From Sandaracinaceae bacterium (GTDB lineage: Bacteria > Myxococcota_A > Polyangia > Polyangiales > Houyiibacteriaceae), in NCBI GenBank assembly GCA_016706685.1, contig JADJJE010000001.1:1-64000 (forward strand): a stretch of DNA of 64,000 nt, read 5' to 3'. The position numbers and the translations under genes were made by a program. The notes beneath the pieces are model-generated. The model had not been told where the DNA came from. It worked only from the letters and a program-made list of their open reading frames with translations, and ran no database searches. Positions 58,184 to 64,000 of this stretch are shown here, in pieces. Each line of letters opens with the position of its first letter. Position 1 is the stretch's first letter.

Positions 58184-58869
58184 GCCGCGCCTGCCTGTCA
58201 CTCCGATGGTTGCTGCTGAGCACTCTCCTGGTCCACGTGGCGTCTGGTCGCGCGGGAGCCCAGGCAGACCCCGCCGGCGAGGACCCCGCCGCCACCGCGT
58301 CACTGGAGTCCGACGTGCCCGAGCTTGCGGCTGCCACCGAGGCCGGAAGCGAGCCGGACGAGGAGCCCACCGACGAGGTCGTCCACGAGCCCCACCGCCA
58401 CGCCATCTTCGTGTACCCGTACTCCCTGCTGCGACGCGGCTTGGTCGCGGGCTACGAGTACGCCGTCCCGCAGACTCGCCTCGGCCTCGTGGTGGAGTAC
58501 TCCTTCGAGCGGCGCGCACGCGGCGACTTCCGCTCCACCGCGTCGGGCTTCGGTCTCGGCTGGCGCTTCTACTTCATGGGCCGCAGCCGCTTCGGCAACT
58601 TCGATGGGCGCGCGTGTGTGGGCCCCTTCATTGGCGGCATGGGCTCGCTGCGCGTGGTGGGTGTGCGCGAGGCCAACGGGCGCGACGTGGTGGGGCGCGC
58701 CACGCGCGGCACCGCCGAGGCTCAGCTGGGTGTGCGCTTCCCCATCCGCGCCAAGGCCGAGCTCTCCACCCTGTTCACGGCCGCGCTCAGCACCGACTTC
58801 GTGGGTGGGCTGGCGCTCCAGCTGCGCCCCAGCGCGGGCTTCGCCGTCACGCTGGGCATCCTGCTCTAG
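58180..58869 (+). CDS. Small outer-membrane beta-barrel protein
   Basis: A 229-residue exported protein. A signal peptide ends near RAGAQA (28), an acidic linker runs to about 70, and eight or so amphipathic strands follow (LVAGYEYAVPQTRLGLVVEY, GFGLGWRFYFMGRSRFG, GTAEAQLGVRFPI, GLALQLRPSAGFAVTLGILL). No known family is recognised beyond a barrel shape. Coupled to the esterase gene by an ATGA overlap. Confidence 0.7.
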   Translation: MSRACLSLRWLLLSTLLVHVASGRAGAQADPAGEDPAATASLESDVPELAAATEAGSEPDEEPTDEVVHEPHRHAIFVYPYSLLRRGLVAGYEYAVPQTRLGLVVEYSFERRARGDFRSTASGFGLGWRFYFMGRSRFGNFDGRACVGPFIGGMGSLRVVGVREANGRDVVGRATRGTAEAQLGVRFPIRAKAELSTLFTAALSTDFVGGLALQLRPSAGFAVTLGILL

Positions 58870-58909
58870 CAGCACGGCCCTTCAGCGGGCCGCGGGGGCC
58901 CGCCGCTGC

Positions 58910-58915
58910 TAGGCT
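58910..58915 (+). promoter_or_regulatory. Putative -10 hexamer of a leaderless start
   Basis: TAGGCT ends 7 nt before the GTG at 58923. Confidence 0.4.
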
Positions 58916-58922
58916 CCCGCGC

Positions 58923-59288
58923 GTGACCGACGAAGCCAGCCCCGAGACCCGAGACGCCCCTGAGGCCCCGCCCGAGGCGTCCCCTCCGCCGCCTGCACCC
59001 GCGCCGCCCGAGCCGCCCGTGGCCCAGCGCGCAGCCACCGTGCTGGGCTGGTTCTCGGGTGCCAGCCTCGGTCTGATGGGCAGCGTGGGGCTGGGCGCGT
59101 GGCTCGGCGCGGCCTACCCTATGGTCATCGGCAACTTCGCGGGCGTGGTGCTGGGGGCATTCAGCGGCATGGCCCTGGCCGACCGCTGGGGCGCCCGCAG
59201 CCTGAAGCCGCTCGCGTTCGTGACGGGCGTGCTCATGCTGGTGGCGCTGATGCTCACGCTCACGATGATGGGTCCGCCCGAGCAGTAG
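58923..59288 (+). CDS. Small membrane protein with Pro/Glu-rich N terminus
   Basis: A 121-residue protein. Residues 1-35 are rich in Pro, Glu and Ala (APPEASPPPPAPAPPEPP). Three hydrophobic Gly-rich helices follow (VLGWFSGASLGLMGSVGLGA, VIGNFAGVVLGAFSGMALAD, AFVTGVLMLVALMLTLTMM). No family is recognised. It converges with the DoxX-like gene, with 29 bases between them. Confidence 0.65.
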   Translation: MTDEASPETRDAPEAPPEASPPPPAPAPPEPPVAQRAATVLGWFSGASLGLMGSVGLGAWLGAAYPMVIGNFAGVVLGAFSGMALADRWGARSLKPLAFVTGVLMLVALMLTLTMMGPPEQ

Positions 59289-59317
59289 CTCCCGCGCCCA
59301 TGATGAGGCGTGGTCGC

Positions 59318-59986
59318 TCACGCCCGCCGTCGCCTCCGCTCCCACGCCCACGTCACCACCGGCAGACACGCGATCAGCGGAAACACGTAGAACTCCGGTC
59401 GCCCCAGGTCGAGCCCGCGCGGCCGGTAGATGCCGCCCGCCAGCGCGCACGACGCCAGGTAGAGCACCAGCACAGCGACCCCGCAGGCGCGCCAGAGGCC
59501 GAGGTCCACCAGCGCGGACTCGGCACGCCGAGCGACACCGGCAGACGCTTCGACGCCCGGGTGGAAGGCCGGCCGCAACACCCCGATGAAGCGCTCGTAC
59601 TCCCAGGCGCACACCAGCAGCGTGGCCAGCAGCATGAGCGTGGTCATGACGCCCGTGAAGACCGCGCCCGTGCTCCAGCAGAGCACCGTGATGGCCGTGA
59701 AGATGGGCAGCGCCAGGAGCGCGCCCAGCGTGCCGAAGGTCTGCGTCATGAGCAGGACCGCCACTGTGAGCTGGAGCGCCCCCACGAAGCGATAGAAGAG
59801 CCCCGTCGCAAAGAACGCGTGCAGGAACTCGTGGAAGGCGCCCACGTTGTGCGCGTCGGTGAAGCGCTCCCCCAGCACCTTCTTGAGCCCTGCGGGCAGG
59901 AACGCGAACCCGAGCAGCAGCCGCAGGTTCACGACCAGGAGGTTGGCCCAACGTTGCCCGCGGAGGCGGTCGAACCACGCGCGCAC
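59318..59986 (-). CDS. DoxX/MauE-like membrane protein
   Basis: A 222-residue inner-membrane protein with about five helices. The first 110 residues match the DoxX layout: NLRLLLGFAFLPAGLKKVLG, GLFYRFVGALQLTVAVLLMT and IFTAITVLCWSTGAVFTGVM. The loop FIGVLRPAFHPGVEASAG and two more C-terminal helices are extra. The function of DoxX-type proteins is diverse (quinone or thiol-redox partners). The GTG starts 2 bases after the stop of the CDP-alcohol phosphatidyltransferase gene, so they are cotranscribed. Confidence 0.75.
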   Translation of the reverse strand: MRAWFDRLRGQRWANLLVVNLRLLLGFAFLPAGLKKVLGERFTDAHNVGAFHEFLHAFFATGLFYRFVGALQLTVAVLLMTQTFGTLGALLALPIFTAITVLCWSTGAVFTGVMTTLMLLATLLVCAWEYERFIGVLRPAFHPGVEASAGVARRAESALVDLGLWRACGVAVLVLYLASCALAGGIYRPRGLDLGRPEFYVFPLIACLPVVTWAWERRRRRA

Positions 59987-59988
59987 GG

Positions 59989-61254
59989 CTATGCCTTCTT
60001 CGCCAGCAGCGCGCGGAAGCGGGCCACCTGCGGGAGGAAGCCATAGGCCAGGCTGCCGGCCAAGATGATGGCTGCCGGCACCCGCACCCCGAAGAGCGCG
60101 CCGCCGCCCACGAGCACCACGGCCGCCACCAGGCCCACCAGCGTCTTGGCCCGCGAGGCAGCGAAGATCATCCGCCCCAGGTGCCGGTACGCCGAATCGA
60201 ACGAGACCATGAGCACCGCCGCGATGCCCACGAAGAGCCCCACCAGCGAAGGCGACTCGCGGAACAACAGGAGCGACGACAGCGCCACCAACCCGCCGAT
60301 GGTGGAGGGGACGCCCGCGAAGTAGTTGGGGTCCGAGCCGTCTTTGTTCAGGGTGAAGAACACCAAGCGCGAGATGGTGAGGGTGGAGTAGACCGCGCCC
60401 ACCACGATGCCCTCCGTGCCGCCCACACCGTAGGCCAGCGCCACGCCCGGCGCGATGGCGTAGTTGATTCCATCGGCGATGTCGTCCGAGTAGACCCCGA
60501 AGCGCGTGCCGCCCCACTTGCGCGCGGCAGCCCCGTCGAGGCCGTCGAACGCGGCGCCCACCAACAACAGGAGCAGGCTGGCCTCGATCTTCTGCTGGGA
60601 CGCGAAGTAGATGGAGGCCACGCCGCACAGCGCGTTGGCCCCCGAGAGCGCATCGGCGATGAAGCGCTTCTGCAGCACGCCCAGCTGGAACAGCACCACC
60701 AGCGCGGTGAAGCCCACGTTCGCGAGGAGCAGCGCGCTGACCAGCTCACGCGTGACCAACGCGTCCAGGCGCCCCAGCGACAGCAGGAGCATGGCCAGGA
60801 TGGTGGCGTCCGTGAGGGTGGTTCGGACGCGGTTCTCGGTGGTGCGGCGCTTCACCACGAACAGCACCAGCGACAGCACGTCGAGCGCCAGCTTGGCGAC
60901 CACCAGCCCGGGCGGCAGCACCGAAAACGACGCCACGCCCACGATGAGGAGCAGCGGCAAGTCGGTGAGGCGGTCCACCATGCGACCAGCGTCCGTGTCC
61001 AAGCCGTGCGCGCGCGCCACGATGCCGTCGAGCGCGTCCAGCACGCCGAAGGCGCAGAACAGCCCGATGACCGCGCCGGTGCTGCGCAGCGCCTCGACAC
61101 CTCCCAGGAGCCCCGCGGCGATCAGCGGCGTGACCACCAGGAGCTTGAGGGCGGACAGCACGTGCGGGTGCACCGGGATGGCGCGGCCGAGACGGGTCTC
61201 GAGCGTGTCCACCAACACGGGCTTGGGAAGGAAGCGTTCGACGGGCTCGGTCAT
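59989..61254 (-). CDS. Tandem CDP-alcohol phosphatidyltransferase fusion
   Basis: A 421-residue polytopic membrane enzyme with two copies of the CDP-alcohol phosphotransferase signature. The first is complete: DALDGIVAR at 73-81, Gly90, Asp94 and Asp98, with the expected 8-residue gap. The second, near 234, reads DGLDGAAARKWGGTRFG then SDDIAD; all the Asp residues are present but the gap is 7 residues instead of 8. The second half (DGINYAIAPGVALAYGV) resembles phosphatidylserine-synthase-like enzymes. Each family member normally carries one motif and transfers a phosphoalcohol from a CDP donor. A bifunctional enzyme, or one active and one structural half, are both possible. Confidence 0.85.
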   Translation of the reverse strand: MTEPVERFLPKPVLVDTLETRLGRAIPVHPHVLSALKLLVVTPLIAAGLLGGVEALRSTGAVIGLFCAFGVLDALDGIVARAHGLDTDAGRMVDRLTDLPLLLIVGVASFSVLPPGLVVAKLALDVLSLVLFVVKRRTTENRVRTTLTDATILAMLLLSLGRLDALVTRELVSALLLANVGFTALVVLFQLGVLQKRFIADALSGANALCGVASIYFASQQKIEASLLLLLVGAAFDGLDGAAARKWGGTRFGVYSDDIADGINYAIAPGVALAYGVGGTEGIVVGAVYSTLTISRLVFFTLNKDGSDPNYFAGVPSTIGGLVALSSLLLFRESPSLVGLFVGIAAVLMVSFDSAYRHLGRMIFAASRAKTLVGLVAAVVLVGGGALFGVRVPAAIILAGSLAYGFLPQVARFRALLAKKA

Positions 61255-61259
61255 GACGG

Positions 61260-61679
61260 CTAGGCGTCGAAAAGATACGCCTGAATGGTGGGCCCGATGC
61301 GCTTTACGATCTGGTCGTGCTCGAGCGACACCACGCTGTGGAGCTCGAGCACGTAGCGACAGAGCGCGAGCCCCAGCAGCTGCGTGGCCACCAGCCCCGA
61401 ACGCTCGGCCACCGCCGGCTCCGTGTCCCCCGTGAGCGACGCCACGACGGGGACGATCTGGGCCGAGAAGGTCTCGAGCAGACGCGCTCGCACCGCCGTG
61501 TCCGTGACGGCCGCCCGCAGCATGGCCTCGAGGCCGTCGTCGCCATCCCAGCGAGCCAGGAAGTGCTCGATGAGCACGCGGCCGGCCTGGGCCTTCGGTT
61601 GGTCACGAAGATCCGGCAGGCGCAGGTCGAAGTCCCCCGCCGCAGCCAGAAGCTTGGCCTTGTTGCTGAGCCGCGCCAC
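61260..61679 (-). CDS. TetR-type C-terminal domain protein lacking the DNA-binding domain
   Basis: A 139-residue all-helical protein. It matches only the ligand/dimer domain of TetR-family regulators (AGRVLIEHFLARWDGDD, AMLRAAVTDTAVRARLLETF, LVATQLLGLALCRYVLELHS, IGPTIQAYLF). Its first residues, LSNKAKLLAAAGDFDLRLPD, correspond to the end of the HTH domain and first linker helix of the full-length family (YFGSK-type end). The 45-60 residue HTH is absent, and the sequence upstream is the BLUF gene, in which no HTH is found. The GTG start directly abuts the BLUF stop codon, so the two are coupled. Confidence 0.72.
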   Translation of the reverse strand: MARLSNKAKLLAAAGDFDLRLPDLRDQPKAQAGRVLIEHFLARWDGDDGLEAMLRAAVTDTAVRARLLETFSAQIVPVVASLTGDTEPAVAERSGLVATQLLGLALCRYVLELHSVVSLEHDQIVKRIGPTIQAYLFDA

Positions 61680-62108
61680 CTAGTTCCCGCGGTGAACGAT
61701 GGCGGCCGTGGCCACTAGCTCGTCGAGCAGCGCCATGGTGGCGCGCCCGGAAGACGCGAACGGGTCCAAGGTGGCCTTCTCGGAGTACTTGAGGAGCAGG
61801 GCGACGTTCACCTTGGCGATGTTCACGTGGCCCATGGTCCAGTGACCGAAGCGACGCTCGGTGATCTCCTCGTACACCAGGAGGCGCACCTGCGTGTGAC
61901 GCGTGTCCTTCACGATGTTGCTGTAGAGCTCGCAGACCGCGTCGCGGCCGCCCTCCAGCACCTGGATGAAGACATCGTCGCTCATGCAGAGCATGCCCGT
62001 GATGCCCGACTTCTGGTTGTTGCGGCGGGACTGCTCGAGGATCGAGTCCATGACGGCCGGGGTGAGGGGAGCGGCGGCGCGGCTGGCGTAGAGACAACGT
62101 ACGAGCAT
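61680..62108 (-). CDS. BLUF-domain blue-light sensor
   Basis: A 142-residue flavin photoreceptor. The BLUF domain spans residues 1-95: Tyr7 (VRCLYAS), Asn31 (RRNNQKSGITG), Gln49 (FIQVLEGG), and Trp90/Met92 (GHWTMGHV), all the residues of the flavin hydrogen-bond switch. The last 45 residues are helical (LLKYSEKATLDPFASSGRAT) with no output domain, so signalling must pass to a partner protein. GAGGAC is just upstream of the ATG. It lies 7 bases after folE and directly before the headless TetR gene, forming a three-gene unit. Confidence 0.93.
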   Translation of the reverse strand: MLVRCLYASRAAAPLTPAVMDSILEQSRRNNQKSGITGMLCMSDDVFIQVLEGGRDAVCELYSNIVKDTRHTQVRLLVYEEITERRFGHWTMGHVNIAKVNVALLLKYSEKATLDPFASSGRATMALLDELVATAAIVHRGN

Positions 62109-62115
62109 CTCGTCC

Positions 62116-62829
62116 TCAGTTCTTCAAGTTGATGAGCGACAGGAATTCGCGGCGGAGCGCGGCGTCCTTCAGGAACGAGCCGCGCATCACGCTGTTGATC
62201 ATCTTGGTGGCGTCGTCCTTGACGCCGCGCCAGTGCATGCAGAAGTGGTCCGCCTCCATGACCACGGCGAGGCCGTCGGGGGTGACCTTGTTCATGAGCA
62301 CGTCGGCCAGCTGCGTGATGGCCTCTTCCTGGATCTGCGGGCGCGACATGATCCACTCGCTGAGGCGCGAGTACTTGGAGAGCCCAATCAGGTTGGAGTG
62401 CTCGTTGGGCATGAGCCCAATCCACAGCCGGCCCATGATGGGACAAAAGTGGTGGCTGCACGCGCTGCGCACGGTGATGGGGCCCACGATCATGAGCTCG
62501 TTGAGGTACGCCGCGTTCGGGAACTCGGTCACGGGCGGAGCTGCCGCGTAGCGCCCGCGGAACACCTCGGTGAGGTACATCTTGGCCACGCGCCGCGACG
62601 TCTCGCGCGTGTTGTGGTCGCTCTCGGTGTCGATGACCAGGCTCTCGAGCACGCCCTGCATCTTCTCCGCCACCTCGTCGAGGAGCGCCTCGAGGTCGCC
62701 CGGCTCGAGGAACGCGGAGATGTTGTCGTTGGCATGGAAGCGCTGCCGCGCGCTCACGATGCGGGCGCGGATCTCGGCGGAGACCGGTGGGCGCGAGTCA
62801 TCAGAAGGTGGCTTTTCGGGGTCGGTCAT
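62116..62829 (-). CDS. folE: GTP cyclohydrolase I
   Basis: A 237-residue enzyme making dihydroneopterin triphosphate from GTP, the first step of folate and other pterins. The zinc ligands are Cys124 and His127 (CSHHFCPIMGRLWIG) and Cys197 (ADHFCMHWRGVKDD). The GLSKYSRLSEWIMSRPQIQE segment is the substrate pocket. The sequence CSHHFCP (often CEHHLVP) and HWRGV are variants of the standard residues. AAGG lies before the ATG. First gene of the folE-BLUF-TetR-like unit. Confidence 0.94.
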   Translation of the reverse strand: MTDPEKPPSDDSRPPVSAEIRARIVSARQRFHANDNISAFLEPGDLEALLDEVAEKMQGVLESLVIDTESDHNTRETSRRVAKMYLTEVFRGRYAAAPPVTEFPNAAYLNELMIVGPITVRSACSHHFCPIMGRLWIGLMPNEHSNLIGLSKYSRLSEWIMSRPQIQEEAITQLADVLMNKVTPDGLAVVMEADHFCMHWRGVKDDATKMINSVMRGSFLKDAALRREFLSLINLKN

Positions 62830-62889
62830 GACGGCCTTGGCAGAGGGTCGGGATGAAGCTTCGTGATAGCACGGGCAGAGCGAGTCGCG

Positions 62890-64000
62890 TCAAATGGGAG
62901 CGAGCAAAGGTCCCGGACGAAGCTGGTCTTCGATGTTGGCCGGACGCGCGACGGCCAGCCCAGCGAGCAGCTGGAGGAAGGAGAGCCCGATGAGCGCAGC
63001 GAGCGGCAGCACCCAGCCCCCGGTGAGGTCGTAGAGCACGCCCACGCCGAGCGGCCCGACGATGGCGAGAAGGTAGCCCACCGACTGCGTGAAGCCCGAG
63101 AGCGCGGCGGTCCCTTCGCTGGTGCGCGCGCGCAGGCCAATCAACGTGAGCGCGAGCGGGAAGACCGCGCTGGCGACGCCGATGACCACGGCCCACAGCA
63201 CAGCGCCTGCCACTGGCGCGAGCATGAGCCCCAGGTAGCCCAGCGGGTAGCAGAGGATCAGGCCCACCAGCAGCGGACGCTGGTCGGTCATGCGCGCGGC
63301 CCGCGACGGCACCCAGAACGACAGCGGGATGCCGATGGCCGTGATCAGGCCCAGCAGCAAGCCGGCTACTTCGGGGGAGAACCCGGCGTCGCGATACACC
63401 TGCGCGAACCAACCGAAGATGGCGTACGCCTGCAACGACTGGAGGCCGAAGAACGCTGCCATGGCCCAGCCCAAGCGGGTGCGCGCCACGTCGCGGAGGC
63501 GAACGGCGTGCGCAGGACCGGCGGTCTGCGCGTCGCTGCGGGCCAGCCCGAGCCAGGGCAGCACCGCCAGCAGCGCGGTCAGCGCCCAGACACCGAGCCC
63601 AGCGCGCCAGCCCTCCCCTGCCACGCGGTCCGCGACGGGGACCGTGAGCACCGAGGCGGCCGTCAGGCCGATGGCCATCGAGGTGGTGTAGACGGCGGTC
63701 ATCTGCCCCACGCGGTTGGGGAAGTGCACCCGCACGAGCGACGGCAGCAGCACGTTGGCGGTGGCCATCCCCGACAGCCCCACGAACGACAGCGCGAGGA
63801 ACACTGGCGTGCTGCTGGTCTGGGCGCGCACGAGCAGGCCCAGCACCACGAGCACCAGGGCCGCGAGCGTGAGACGGTGCGCACCCATGCGGCGCGCCAG
63901 CCCGGGCGCCAGCGCGCCGAAGCTCGAGAACGCGATGACGGGCATGGCCGTGAGCAACCCCGCCACGGTGGCGGACATGTGCATGTCGCGAATGATCTCT
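62890..64000 (-). CDS. MFS transporter (CynX/NimT-like), 5' end outside the window
   Basis: The frame stays open to the last base of the window and reads EIIRDMHMSATVAGLLTAMP at the edge, so the N terminus lies beyond. About 370 residues are present with ten to eleven hydrophobic helices. Motifs include LSFVGLSGMATANVLLPSLV (central loop of the CynX family), SDAQTAGPAHAVRLRDVART in the mid-protein loop, and LTLIGLRARTSEGTAALSGF. This group exports nitroimidazole or cyanate-like small molecules; the substrate is unknown. It ends 60 bases upstream of folE and is transcribed toward it. Confidence 0.82.
   Translation of the reverse strand, partial: EIIRDMHMSATVAGLLTAMPVIAFSSFGALAPGLARRMGAHRLTLAALVLVVLGLLVRAQTSSTPVFLALSFVGLSGMATANVLLPSLVRVHFPNRVGQMTAVYTTSMAIGLTAASVLTVPVADRVAGEGWRAGLGVWALTALLAVLPWLGLARSDAQTAGPAHAVRLRDVARTRLGWAMAAFFGLQSLQAYAIFGWFAQVYRDAGFSPEVAGLLLGLITAIGIPLSFWVPSRAARMTDQRPLLVGLILCYPLGYLGLMLAPVAGAVLWAVVIGVASAVFPLALTLIGLRARTSEGTAALSGFTQSVGYLLAIVGPLGVGVLYDLTGGWVLPLAALIGLSFLQLLAGLAVARPANIEDQLRPGPLLAPI

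Overview
This is a very GC-rich window with almost no intergenic DNA. Its gene content points to a myxobacterium-type deltaproteobacterium (Myxococcota). The signs are many Cys-rich or Asp-rich secreted lipoproteins, FG-GAP and thrombospondin-3-like repeats, an OmpA-type porin, an AgmX/TonB-type C-terminal domain, a pseudokinase with a membrane anchor, several TPR proteins and scattered one-gene systems. The exact genus cannot be fixed from the sequence alone. No tRNA, rRNA, CRISPR array, transposase or phage gene was seen.

Layout. 1-7.5 kb: 3' end of a histone-deacetylase-like hydrolase, a small lipoprotein, a GMC oxidoreductase, a membrane pseudokinase, then sctU-priA on the minus strand. 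7.5-19.4 kb: a large FG-GAP lipoprotein, a TPR protein, an Rnl5-like RNA ligase, a Cys-motif protein, an ankyrin protein, an esterase, an enoyl-CoA hydratase and a TPR-tailed secreted protein. 19.6-28.6 kb: DUF502 protein, two-domain thioesterase, GIY-YIG protein, outer-membrane protein, dinB, pyrG and an AsmA-like/GT51 transglycosylase fusion. 28.6-32.7 kb: acyl-CoA dehydrogenase and acs, flanked by two copies of a foldback repeat element. 32.7-40.6 kb: two coupled TPR-type genes, a zinc-ribbon membrane protein, a hydrolase remnant and a modABC molybdate transporter. 40.6-51.8 kb: aldehyde dehydrogenase, Cys-rich lipoprotein, PEP synthase, SDR, sugar epimerase, an OmpA porin broken by a frameshift, and its coupled Asp-rich surface protein. 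52-59.3 kb: lipase-like hydrolase, GntR regulator with an operator over its start codon, a GMC oxidoreductase with a small partner protein, esterase, outer-membrane protein. 59.3-64 kb: DoxX-like protein, a tandem CDP-alcohol phosphatidyltransferase, a TetR protein without its DNA-binding domain, a BLUF blue-light sensor, folE and a partial MFS transporter.

Translational coupling is common: ATGA or GTGA overlaps join sctU/priA, modA/B/C, the two TPR genes, the porin/Asp-rich pair and the GMC operon. Genes at the head of transcription units fall into two classes. One has a Shine-Dalgarno sequence. The other, at least seventeen genes, has no Shine-Dalgarno but a TANNNT-like hexamer ending 5-9 nt before the start codon, which predicts leaderless or near-leaderless mRNAs.

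The observations most worth following are this leaderless-start signature, the foldback repeat pair with a perfect 37-bp terminal inverted repeat, the folE-BLUF-headless TetR unit, the tandem CDP-alcohol phosphatidyltransferase, the AsmA-GT51 fusion and the type III secretion switch gene sctU standing alone next to priA.
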